From Sphingomonadales bacterium (lineage in GTDB: Bacteria; Pseudomonadota; Alphaproteobacteria; SMXS01), in NCBI GenBank assembly GCA_022844405.1, contig JALHLV010000030.1, forward strand, positions 1-47,492: DNA of 47,492 bases, given 5' to 3'. Below, piece after piece: positions 8,599-16,580 of the stretch. Position 1 is the stretch's first letter; the number at the start of each line of letters is the position of its first letter. A model generated the notes under the pieces. The model searched no databases. It was not told where the DNA came from and worked only from the letters and a program-made list of their open reading frames with translations. A program made the position numbers and the translations under genes.

Positions 8599-10041
8599 GT
8601 GGCATTGGGCGAAGAACTGGTCAAGGCCGGCTATATCCGGCCTGAAGACGTCGATCGTGCGCTCGAGTATCAGCGCGCCAGCGGCCGGCCACTGGGCGAA
8701 TGCCTGCTGGAGATCGGCGCCATTACCAGCGAGCGCCTCGACAGCTTTTTCAACTACTCGGTCCCGCCGGTTGCCAGGATCGAGGACACCGGCCTGAACC
8801 GGTTCTTCGTCCTCGATCTGATGCTGAAGATCATGTTCTCGTACGGCCACGAGACCAAACGGGCCGTCGCCGAAGAGATCAAGCTGCCGCTCGCCATCGT
8901 CGACAAGCTGATGGACCTGGCGTATGAGCGCCGCCTGGTGGAATCCATGGGCGCCACGGATCAGACCCGGCTGTCGTCGGAGCTGCGTTACGGGCTGAGC
9001 GAGCAAGGCCGCAATGCGGCGGTCCGCGCGCTGGAGTTGTCGAATTACGCCGGACCGGCGCCCGTCACGCTCGAACAGTTCTCGGCCCAGGTCGAGCGCC
9101 AGCGCATCATCAACGACCGCGTCGACACGGTACGGCTGAAGAAATCGCTCTCGCGCCTCACGCTGCCGCCCGGCCTGGTCGAGCGCCTGGGTCCCGCGGT
9201 CAATTCCGGCCGGTCGCTGCTGCTCTATGGCGAGCCCGGCAACGGCAAGACGTCGATCGCCGTGGCGGTGGCCGACAGCTTCGAGCAGTACATCTACGTC
9301 CCCTACGCCCTGTCGGTCGGGTCGCAGATCATCAACATCTATGATCCGTCGCTGCACCAGCCCATCTCCGACCGAACGGCCAAGGCCGACGGCGATCCGC
9401 GCGCGGCCGGCCTGGTGTCGCCGCCCGAGGATCCGCGCTGGCTGCGCTGTCACCGGCCGATCGCCATCACCGGTGGCGAACTGACCATGAAGATGCTCGA
9501 CATCAATTACAACGAACAGCTCCGCTACAGCGAGGCGCCGCTGCATCTGAAGGCGGTCAGCGGCGTGCTGCTGATCGACGATTTGGGCCGCCAGGAAGCG
9601 CGCGTCGAGGACATCCTGAACCGCTGGGTGTTTCCGCTGGAGCGCGGCACCGACTTCCTGACCCTGCATACCGGCAAGAAGTTCGCCGTGCCGTTCGGCG
9701 GCCTGATCATCTTCTCGACCAACAAGCCGCCGTCGCAACTGGTGGACGAGGCGCTGCTGCGCCGCATTCCGTACAAGTACTATATCGGCCCGCCGACGAT
9801 GGACGAGTACATCAAGATCTTCAAGGAGGTCTGCGAGGACGCCAACCTGAATTACTCGCAGGAGCTGGTGGACGACCTGATCCGCACATTCTATCCGAAA
9901 TACAATCTGCAGCTTGCCCGTTTCCATCCGGGCTTCATGATCCGCCACATCATGGCCAGCTTCCGCTACGAGGGAAAAAGCGCGCAGCTGAACGCGGAGG
10001 TGCTGTTCGAGGCCGCCGAACATCTCATCGTCAAGGACTGA
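8599..10041 (+). CDS. AAA+ ATPase with MshEN/GspE-N-like N-terminal domain
   Basis: The 480-residue protein has a clear P-loop, GEPGNGKTS, at 211-219, a Walker B LLIDD near 324-328, and a sensor-1-like FSTN near residue 372. Arg residues follow in EALLRRIP. The first 55 residues carry two copies of the LGxxLVxxG-type repeat known from MshEN / GspE-N domains (LGEELVKAGYI and LGECLLEIGAI), a fold that in some family members binds cyclic di-GMP. The central ATPase is of the AAA+ type rather than a secretion-ATPase type. GTG 8599 was chosen because GAGGAGGT lies 6 bases upstream; the frame is open from 8551. The gene diverges from the histidine kinase. Its function is not known to me. Confidence 0.7.
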   Translation: MALGEELVKAGYIRPEDVDRALEYQRASGRPLGECLLEIGAITSERLDSFFNYSVPPVARIEDTGLNRFFVLDLMLKIMFSYGHETKRAVAEEIKLPLAIVDKLMDLAYERRLVESMGATDQTRLSSELRYGLSEQGRNAAVRALELSNYAGPAPVTLEQFSAQVERQRIINDRVDTVRLKKSLSRLTLPPGLVERLGPAVNSGRSLLLYGEPGNGKTSIAVAVADSFEQYIYVPYALSVGSQIINIYDPSLHQPISDRTAKADGDPRAAGLVSPPEDPRWLRCHRPIAITGGELTMKMLDINYNEQLRYSEAPLHLKAVSGVLLIDDLGRQEARVEDILNRWVFPLERGTDFLTLHTGKKFAVPFGGLIIFSTNKPPSQLVDEALLRRIPYKYYIGPPTMDEYIKIFKEVCEDANLNYSQELVDDLIRTFYPKYNLQLARFHPGFMIRHIMASFRYEGKSAQLNAEVLFEAAEHLIVKD

Positions 10042-10069
10042 CGGCCGCGTGACCGCGCCGTCAATTCTT
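10040..10069 (+). terminator. Weak hairpin after the AAA+ ATPase gene
   Basis: GACGGCCGCG (10040-10049) can pair with CGCGCCGTC (10054-10062) with one bulged base, and a short T-containing tail follows. The run of T is poor, so termination here is only a possibility. Confidence 0.3.
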
Positions 10070-10075
10070 TGCTTG

Positions 10076-10125
10076 TTGACACATGAAGCAACTCTTCGAT
10101 GATTCTTCATGCTTCAAATTTGACA
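10076..10125 (+). promoter_or_regulatory. A+T-rich control region upstream of the glycan operon
   Basis: This A+T-rich island holds two exact TTGACA hexamers, at 10076-10081 and 10120-10125. Between them is a small inverted repeat, TGAAGCA (10084-10090) and TGCTTCA (10110-10116). After the first TTGACA, 17 bases lead to ATGATT, a poor but possible -10. The region precedes the NeuB-like gene by about 140 bases. A promoter with an operator or attenuator-like hairpin is an inference. Confidence 0.35.
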
Positions 10126-10266
10126 AATATTGGGGACTATTCGACCGGGTCGGGCAATCCGGTTGTGCGGGGCGCGCGTTGTTCTGTATTATGACGTGCC
10201 GCGACATGGGCTGGGCCAACGGCACGCGACGCGGCAGCCATGTCTCGTGCAACAGGATGTGAACGC

Positions 10267-11397
10267 ATGAACAGTGCGATTTTCGAGGACCTCTTCGTCC
10301 TCGAGCTTGCCAACAACCATTGGGGGTCGCTGGAGCGGGGGCTGAAGATCATCGGCGACTTCGGCCAGGTGGTCCGCTTCAACAACGTCCGCGCGTCGAT
10401 CAAGCTGCAGTTCCGCGACGTCGACAGCTTCGTGCACAAGGATCACCGCCAGCGCGAGGACGTCCGCTACATCAAGAAGACCATCGCCACGCAGATGCCG
10501 TGGGAGTCGCTGCGCGCCATGGTCAAGGCGGTGCGCGCCCAGAGCATGCTCACCATGGTGACGCCGTTCGACGAGACCTCGGTGGACAAGGCCGTCGAGT
10601 TCGGCGTCGACATCCTGAAGCTGGCGAGTTCGGACATCCGCGACTGGTTCCTGATCGAGAAGATCGCCGCGACCCGCCGGCCGGTGATCGCCTCGACCGG
10701 CGGCTCGTCGCTGCGCGATATGGACGACCTGATCACCTTCTTCAACCGGCGCGGCATCCCGTTCGCGCTCAATCACTGCGTGTCGCTGTACCCGTCGCAG
10801 GATTCCGAGATCGAGCTGAACCAGATCGATTTCCTGAAGAATCGCTATCCCGACAACGTCATCGGCTTCTCGACCCACGAATGCACCGACTGGCAGTTCT
10901 CGGTGATGATGGCCTATGCCAAAGGCGCCCGCACCTTCGAGCGCCATGTCGACATCGATTACCAGGGCGTGCCGGTGTCGCCCTATTGCACCCTGCCCGA
11001 GCAGGCGGACCAGTGGTTCAAGGCGTTCAAGAAGGCGCAGGAGATGTGCGGCGCGCCGGGCACGGCCAAGCGCATTCCGCCGGAACGGGAAATCACCTAT
11101 CTGAACGAGCTGGTGCGCGGCGTCTATGCCAGGACCGATCTGCCGGCGGGCCACGCGCTGACCGACAAGGACGTCTACCTGGCGATCCCGCTGCTCAAGG
11201 GCCAGCTCTCGTGCCGCGAGCTGATGCGCGGCGAGGTGCTGCGGGCGCCGGTGAGCAAGGATGCGCCGCTCAACATGGCCGACATCGACAGCCCCTATTC
11301 GGCGGACTCGGCGCTGCGCAGGATGATCGACCAGCGGGGCGTGTCGCCGCTGCCTGCCGAGCCCGATGCGCGCCTGCGGCTGGCGTCCAAGGACTGA
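10267..11397 (+). CDS. NeuB-family (sialic-acid-synthase-like) protein with SAF domain
   Basis: The 376-residue product matches the architecture of N-acetylneuraminate synthases. A TIM-barrel runs from ELANNHWG near residue 13 through LKLASSDI, the strand IASTGG near 143 and HCVSLYPS near 172. A C-terminal SAF (antifreeze-like) domain at about 295-345 includes AGHALTDKDV. NeuB enzymes condense phosphoenolpyruvate with a hexose to give nonulosonic acids. It departs from true NeuB in several segments, for example the N-terminal KLQFRD region, and no sialic acid activation genes (CMP-transferase, epimerase) are nearby. Its substrate is therefore open. ATG 10267 follows an AGGA sequence; it heads a same-strand cluster of six genes. 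Confidence 0.75.
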   Translation: MNSAIFEDLFVLELANNHWGSLERGLKIIGDFGQVVRFNNVRASIKLQFRDVDSFVHKDHRQREDVRYIKKTIATQMPWESLRAMVKAVRAQSMLTMVTPFDETSVDKAVEFGVDILKLASSDIRDWFLIEKIAATRRPVIASTGGSSLRDMDDLITFFNRRGIPFALNHCVSLYPSQDSEIELNQIDFLKNRYPDNVIGFSTHECTDWQFSVMMAYAKGARTFERHVDIDYQGVPVSPYCTLPEQADQWFKAFKKAQEMCGAPGTAKRIPPEREITYLNELVRGVYARTDLPAGHALTDKDVYLAIPLLKGQLSCRELMRGEVLRAPVSKDAPLNMADIDSPYSADSALRRMIDQRGVSPLPAEPDARLRLASKD

Positions 11398-11461
11398 TGT
11401 CCGGCCGCCGGCAACCAGTGCCCCGATGACCGACCGACCGTCCCAGCCGACTGGAAAGACC

Positions 11462-13303
11462 ATGCGCGTTGCCGACTACATCGCCCAGCGCCTCGCCGAC
11501 GCGGGGCTGACCCATGTGTTCATGGTGACGGGTGGCGGCGCCATGCACCTGAACGACGGCTTCGGCCGCCAGAAGCGGCTGACCACGGTCTGCTTCCATC
11601 ATGAACAGGGTTGTGCCATGGCGGCCGACGGCTATGCGCGCCTTGGCGGCAAGCCGGCGATCCTCAACGTCACCACCGGTCCCGGCGGCATCAACGCGCT
11701 GAACGGCGTGTTCGGCGCCTACACGGACAGCCTGCCGATGATCGTGGTGTCGGGGCAGGTCCGCCGCGAGACCATCGCCGGCAACTTCCCCATCGGCCTG
11801 CGCCAGCTCGGCGACCAGGAGGTGGACATCGTGCGGATGGCCGGCGGCATCACCAAATACGCGGTCATGGTGCAGGACGCCTCACGCATCCGCTACGAGC
11901 TGGAACTGGCGATCCATCTGGCCACCTCCGGCAGGCCCGGGCCGGTCTGGATCGACGTGCCCATCGACATCCAGGGCGCCCAGATCGATCCCGACGCGCT
12001 GGAGGGCTTCGATCCGGCGACTGGACAGGACCGCATCGCCGCGATCACCCCGACCGAGGCCGGCGCGCTCGATGGCGAGGCGCTGCGCCGGGCCGCCCGC
12101 CAGGTCGTCGACGGGCTGCGCGGCGCCGCGCGCCCCTGCATCATGCCGGGAACCGGCGTGCGCATCGCCGGCTGCGCCGGACTGTTCCGCGAGGTGGCCG
12201 AGCGCATCGGCGCGCCGGTCGCCACCGCGTTCAACGCCCACGACCTGGTGCCCAACGACCATCCGCTCTATGCCGGCCGCCCCGGCACCGTCGGCGACCG
12301 GCCCGGCAACTTCGCGGTGCAGAACGCCGATTTCCTGCTGGTGCTGGGCTGCCGGCTGAACATCCGGCAGATCAGCTACAACTGGGGCTCGTTCGCCCGC
12401 GCGGCCACGATCGCCATGGTCGATATCGACCGCGCCGAGCTGCAAAAGCCGACCCTCACCGTCGACCTGCCGATCCACGCCGACCTGACCGCGTTCCTGA
12501 ACGTGCTGCGCGAGGAGCTGGCCGGCTATGAGCCGCCCGCGGCGCATGCCGGCTACCTCGCCTGGTGCAAGCAGCGGCTGGCGCGCTATCCGGTGGTGCT
12601 GCCCGAGTACCGCAAAAACACTGGACTGGTGAACCCCTACTGCTTCGGCGAAGCCTTGTTCGCCAACATGTCGGATGACGACGTCGTGGTGACCGGCGAC
12701 GGCACGGCCTGCGTCGTCACCTTCCAGTCGGCGGACATAAGGGGCACCCAGCGGCTGTTTTCCAATTCAGGCAGTGCCTCGATGGGATACGACGTCCCCG
12801 CCGCCATCGGCGCCCATTACGCCAATGGCGGCAGGCGGGTGATCAGCCTGGCGGGCGACGGCAGCATCATGATGAACCTGCAGGAGTTGCAGACCATCGC
12901 CGGCCTGAACCTGCCGGTGAAGGTGTTTGTGCTGAACAACAATGGCTATCTGTCGATCCGCCAGACCCAGCAGAACTATTTTTCCGACAACATCATCGGC
13001 TGCGACCCCGAGAGCGGCGTCACCTTCCCCGATTTCATCAAGCTGGGCGCCGCGTTGGGCTTCGGCGTGCGGCGCATCTCCAGCATCGACGAGCTCGACC
13101 GGGGCGTGGCCGCGACGCTGACGGCGGACGGCCCGCAGCTCTGCGAGGTGATGCTCGACCCGGACCAGGCGTTCGCGCCCAAGCTCAGCTCGCGCCGGCT
13201 CGACGACGGCCGCATGGTGACCTCGCCGCTCGAGGACCTGGCGCCGTTCCTGCCGCGAGACGAACTGGCCGAAAACATGCTCATTCCGTTGCTGGAGCCC
13301 TGA
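11462..13303 (+). CDS. ThDP-dependent acetolactate-synthase-like enzyme
   Basis: The 613-residue product has the three-domain fold of the acetohydroxyacid synthase/pyruvate oxidase group. The ThDP-activating Glu is E48 in FHHEQG, followed by AADGYARLGGKPAILNVTTG. The C-terminal ThDP-Mg motif is GDGSIMMN..., with NNNGY about 28 residues later. Its neighbours are sugar-nucleotide genes, and no small regulatory subunit (IlvH) is present, which argues against branched-chain amino-acid synthesis. By analogy with YerE, which adds a two-carbon unit to a CDP-4-keto sugar, it may make a branched sugar; this is inference. ATG 11462 follows GGAAAG and matches the expected family N-terminus; ATG 11426 is in frame. 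Confidence 0.8.
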   Translation: MRVADYIAQRLADAGLTHVFMVTGGGAMHLNDGFGRQKRLTTVCFHHEQGCAMAADGYARLGGKPAILNVTTGPGGINALNGVFGAYTDSLPMIVVSGQVRRETIAGNFPIGLRQLGDQEVDIVRMAGGITKYAVMVQDASRIRYELELAIHLATSGRPGPVWIDVPIDIQGAQIDPDALEGFDPATGQDRIAAITPTEAGALDGEALRRAARQVVDGLRGAARPCIMPGTGVRIAGCAGLFREVAERIGAPVATAFNAHDLVPNDHPLYAGRPGTVGDRPGNFAVQNADFLLVLGCRLNIRQISYNWGSFARAATIAMVDIDRAELQKPTLTVDLPIHADLTAFLNVLREELAGYEPPAAHAGYLAWCKQRLARYPVVLPEYRKNTGLVNPYCFGEALFANMSDDDVVVTGDGTACVVTFQSADIRGTQRLFSNSGSASMGYDVPAAIGAHYANGGRRVISLAGDGSIMMNLQELQTIAGLNLPVKVFVLNNNGYLSIRQTQQNYFSDNIIGCDPESGVTFPDFIKLGAALGFGVRRISSIDELDRGVAATLTADGPQLCEVMLDPDQAFAPKLSSRRLDDGRMVTSPLEDLAPFLPRDELAENMLIPLLEP

Positions 13304-13306
13304 GCC

Positions 13307-14113
13307 ATGGCTGACGCAACGGAACGTCCGATCAAGACCGTGATCCTGGCAGGCGGCCGCGGCACGCGGCTGAGCGAGGAAACCGCCAACAAGCCCAAGC
13401 CCATGGTCGAGGTCGGCGGCCGGCCGATCCTGTGGCACATCATGAAGATCTACGCCGAGGCGGGCATCAGGGACTTCATCATCTGCCTGGGCTACAAGGG
13501 CACCCTGATCAAGGAATACTTCTTCAACTATGCGCTGCACGCCAGCGACGTCACCATCGACCTGCGCTCGGGCATCACCGTGCACCGGAGCGAGGCCGAG
13601 GACTGGCGGGTGACGCTGGTCGATACCGGCCTGGAGACGCAGACCGGCGGCCGGTTGCGGCGCATCCGCGACTATCTGGGCGACGACGCGCTGTTCTGCA
13701 TGACCTATGGCGACGCCGTCGCCGACATCGACATCGCCGCCGAGATCGCCTTCCACCGCAAGCACGGCAGGCGCGCTACTGTCGCCGCCGTCTCGCCGCT
13801 GGCCCGCTTCGGCGCGCTGCACCTTGACGGCGACAAGGTCGACCGCTTCGAGGAGAAGCCGAGCGGCGAAGGCGGGCTGATCAGCGGCGGCTTCTTCGTG
13901 CTGGCGCCGTCGGCGCTGGACCTGGTGGCCGAAGACTCGACGGTGTGGGAACACGAGCCCATGCAGACCCTGGCGCGCGACGACGACCTGATGGCGTATC
14001 GCCACACCGGATTCTGGCAGCCCATGGATACGCTGCGCGACCTGACCCACCTGCAGCACTTGTGGGACAGCGGCGATGCGCCATGGCGCACCTGGCCAAA
14101 GGACGCACCATGA
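13307..14113 (+). CDS. rfbF: Glucose-1-phosphate cytidylyltransferase
   Basis: The 268-residue enzyme begins with the nucleotidyltransferase signature LAGGRGTRLSEETANKPKPM. It continues with the RfbF-like stretch ILWHIMKIYAEAG, CLGYKGTLIKEYF and a late FWQPMDTLRDL. RfbF makes CDP-glucose from CTP and glucose-1-phosphate, the entry point to CDP-3,6-dideoxyhexoses and branched CDP-sugars. Length and motifs agree with the family. It starts 3 bases after the ThDP enzyme and its stop overlaps the next small ORF. The CDP-glucose 4,6-dehydratase that normally follows was not found in this window. Confidence 0.9.
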   Translation: MADATERPIKTVILAGGRGTRLSEETANKPKPMVEVGGRPILWHIMKIYAEAGIRDFIICLGYKGTLIKEYFFNYALHASDVTIDLRSGITVHRSEAEDWRVTLVDTGLETQTGGRLRRIRDYLGDDALFCMTYGDAVADIDIAAEIAFHRKHGRRATVAAVSPLARFGALHLDGDKVDRFEEKPSGEGGLISGGFFVLAPSALDLVAEDSTVWEHEPMQTLARDDDLMAYRHTGFWQPMDTLRDLTHLQHLWDSGDAPWRTWPKDAP

Positions 14114-14274
14114 GCACGAAGCCGGACGGCAAATCCGAAGCCGAGGCGCGGCCGAACTCCAATCCGTCCTGGTTCGGTTTCTCGAGCACCGAGCGACGTG
14201 GCACGTCCGTCACCCGTGACGGTATGTTCGCCCAGCCTGGCGCCGAGCGGATCGGCGCCTGTTGCCGGAAATGA
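14110..14274 (+). CDS. Small coupled ORF of unknown function
   Basis: This 54-residue frame starts at an ATGA overlap with the end of rfbF and ends at an ATGA overlap with the GT87-like gene. That arrangement is what a real coupled gene would show. The peptide is hydrophilic, with a SNPSWFGFSSTERRG segment, no signal peptide and no membrane helix. I recognise no family. It could be a small adaptor, a relic of a lost larger gene, or a leader that passes ribosomes to the next gene. Confidence 0.4.
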   Translation: MSTKPDGKSEAEARPNSNPSWFGFSSTERRGTSVTRDGMFAQPGAERIGACCRK

Positions 14275-15644
14275 TCCCGGCCGAGGCCGAGACGCGCGAC
14301 GCGGGGCGCCTGAAAGCCCTGGTCTTCCGCTTCGGCCCGAGCGCGGCGGGATTGCTGGTGTTCGCCGCCATGGCCGCGCTGTTCCGGTTCGGCGACCAGG
14401 ACCTGTATTTCCGGCTGCTGAAGGGCTGGGGCATCCTGCCCTTCGCGCGCCCGTTCCTCGACACGGAATCCGTGCTGCGCGCCATCGAGTGCTGGGGCCA
14501 GGGGTTCGACGTCTGGCGCCCGACGCCCTGCATGAATGGCGGCCGGTACAGCTATTCGCCGCTGCTGCTGCACGCGGCGCCGCTCGGCATCGGCCCCGCC
14601 GACCGCCTCGCCTTCGGGTTCCCGCTGGTCATCGCCTTCCTGCTGTCGCTGTCGGCGCTGCCGCCCTGCCGGTCCTGGGGCGAGCTCGGCGCGCGCGTCC
14701 TGGCGGTGCTGTCGGCGGCGACGGTGTTCGCCGTCGAGCGGGCGAACCTGGACGTCGTCGTCTTCCTGCTGGCGATGCTGGGGGTGTGCCTGGCCGTGCG
14801 CCGCGACGCCTGGCGCTACGCGGGATACGGTGTGTTCATCCTGGCGGCGATCCTGAAGTTCTATCCGGCGGTGCTGCTGCTGCTGGCGTTGCGCGAACAC
14901 CCAAAGATTGTCGCGGCGACCGGGGCAGCCGCCGCCATCGCCGCCGCCGTCCTGCTGTTTCCGTCGGGCGGCGGCGCGGCCGAGGCGGTGAAGCTGCTGC
15001 CGGTGGGATCGCCCTACACCGACATGTTCGGCGCCATGAACCTGCCGCTGGGCCTGATCGTGCTGCCCATGGCGCCGACCGGCGTGCCGTGGGAAGAAGT
15101 GCTGCGGATGCCGTTTCCGGCCGCGGCCCAGGTCATGCTGGGCGCGCTGATCCTGATCGCCGCCGTGATCGCCTGGCGCAACGTGCGCCACGACCTGGCG
15201 CGCTGGTCCGCGCTGACGCCGGCGCAGGCCGCCTTCCTGGTCGCGGGCGCGGCGCTCATCGTCGGCTGTTTCTTCGCCGCCCAGAACATCGCCTATCGCG
15301 GCATCTTCTTGCTGATGACCCTGCCCGGCCTGGCCGCCCTGGCACGGGCCGATGGCGGACGGCGCCGGTCGAGCATGCTGCTGATCGCCGGCGTGCTGCT
15401 CGTGATGTGGGGGGAGTTCTTCCACCACCAGGCAACGGCGCTGCAGCCCGCGATGGCCAACGTCATCCTCCCGGCCGCCGCCGAATTCACGGTCTGGCTG
15501 ATCCAGGAGGCCGTCTGGTGGTGGGTGATCGCTCGGCTGGCGGCGCTGCTGGCAGCGTTCGCGCTGTCGACGCCGTTGGGGGCCGTGGTTCGAGTCATCC
15601 TCAATAAGCAACTGAGTCGGGTTTTCCCGCTGCCCGATCAATGA
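14271..15644 (+). CDS. GT87/DUF2029-like polytopic membrane glycosyltransferase
   Basis: The protein of about 457 residues contains roughly ten hydrophobic helices. A conserved-looking N-terminal loop follows the first helix (FRFGDQDLYFRLLKGWGILP), then a second loop with NGGRYSYSPLLLHAAPLG, an arrangement seen in DUF2029/GT87 mannosyltransferase-like proteins. A later EFFHHQAT loop is also polar. Such enzymes take sugars from polyprenyl phosphate in the membrane. ATG 14271 overlaps the stop of the small ORF before it; TTG 14262 is upstream in frame. Other polytopic GT-C families are possible. Confidence 0.65.
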   Translation: MIPAEAETRDAGRLKALVFRFGPSAAGLLVFAAMAALFRFGDQDLYFRLLKGWGILPFARPFLDTESVLRAIECWGQGFDVWRPTPCMNGGRYSYSPLLLHAAPLGIGPADRLAFGFPLVIAFLLSLSALPPCRSWGELGARVLAVLSAATVFAVERANLDVVVFLLAMLGVCLAVRRDAWRYAGYGVFILAAILKFYPAVLLLLALREHPKIVAATGAAAAIAAAVLLFPSGGGAAEAVKLLPVGSPYTDMFGAMNLPLGLIVLPMAPTGVPWEEVLRMPFPAAAQVMLGALILIAAVIAWRNVRHDLARWSALTPAQAAFLVAGAALIVGCFFAAQNIAYRGIFLLMTLPGLAALARADGGRRRSSMLLIAGVLLVMWGEFFHHQATALQPAMANVILPAAAEFTVWLIQEAVWWWVIARLAALLAAFALSTPLGAVVRVILNKQLSRVFPLPDQ

Positions 15645-15731
15645 TTGCACAATTTGCCAGACTCTCGAGCGTTCTCGGGCATCGCATGGATGCTGGAGCT
15701 GGAACTTACAGAACTCGAGCAGGAGACGTTA

Positions 15732-16571
15732 GTGGCGACTGAACAGCAATCCGGAGACCTTCAGTCGGTCAAGGGGGCCGCAAGCAAACCCGCGTCCCTG
15801 CGACGGTTCCTGTCATCGACCCTCAACCGCTTCCTAAACCGCTTCGGCTATGCATTCGTTCGTCTCGACGGCGAACGGCAGCCGACCATGTTCTCCTGGG
15901 AGGGCGGACGACCCTATGCCTATGAGCACATTCTGGTTCCCGACACATTCTCGCCGTGGGCCATTGACGACACGTTCCTGGCGCTGTGGGAGAAAGTCCG
16001 CAACCATACGCTTGCCGACCTGTATCGCTGCTACGAACTGCGCGAATTGGTGCGCGAGGTTGCCCATATTCCGGGCGACATTCTGGAAGTAGGCGTATGG
16101 CGCGGCGGCACCGGCGTTTTGCTGGCGGCGGCGGCCGCCCAGTGGAAACCGGGTTCGAGCGTGTGGCTTTGCGATACCTTCGAGGGCGTGGTGAAGGCTG
16201 GCCCCCATGACCCTTCCTACAGCGGCGGCGAGCATTCGGACACGTCACGCGCAATCGTTGAGGGACTGATGTCCAGAATGGGACTGGACAACGTGACCGT
16301 CGTCGTTGGCACCTTTCCCGACGAAAGTGGTGGCGCGGTAGAGTGCAATGCAATTTCCCTGTGTCACATCGACGTCGACGTCTACCAGTCGGCTGCGGAT
16401 ATCGTTGGCTGGGCACTGCCGCGCATGGAGCGGGGTGCGATCATGGTATTCGACGACTATGGCTTCTCGACATGCAAAGGCATAACCCGATTGGTCGATG
16501 AGCTTCGAGACAGCGGCGACTGGCAGTACATCTATAATCTGAACAAACACGCTATCCTGATCAGGCGCTGA
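15732..16571 (+). CDS. TylF/macrocin O-methyltransferase-like protein
   Basis: The 279-residue product has the SAM-binding motif EVGVWRGGTG near residue 118, then CDTFEG, and the metal-binding acidic residues of the TylF family in HIDVDVYQSA (near 213) and VFDDYG (near 240). Family members methylate sugar hydroxyls in macrolide and surface-glycan pathways. GTG 15732 was chosen because AGGAGA lies 5-7 bases upstream; the frame is open from 15645 without a good binding site. The gene is richer in A+T than its neighbours and may have joined the cluster separately. It probably decorates the glycan made by this locus. Confidence 0.8.
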   Translation: MATEQQSGDLQSVKGAASKPASLRRFLSSTLNRFLNRFGYAFVRLDGERQPTMFSWEGGRPYAYEHILVPDTFSPWAIDDTFLALWEKVRNHTLADLYRCYELRELVREVAHIPGDILEVGVWRGGTGVLLAAAAAQWKPGSSVWLCDTFEGVVKAGPHDPSYSGGEHSDTSRAIVEGLMSRMGLDNVTVVVGTFPDESGGAVECNAISLCHIDVDVYQSAADIVGWALPRMERGAIMVFDDYGFSTCKGITRLVDELRDSGDWQYIYNLNKHAILIRR

Positions 16572-16580
16572 CACCGGCGA

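Noticed and set aside
6479-10041. Sensor kinase and AAA+ ATPase as a two-component pair
   Set aside because: They are divergent, and the ATPase has no receiver domain; a functional link cannot be shown from sequence.
10267-11397. Complete sialic-acid pathway
   Set aside because: Only a NeuB-family protein is present; no NeuA-like or NeuC-like gene was found in the window.
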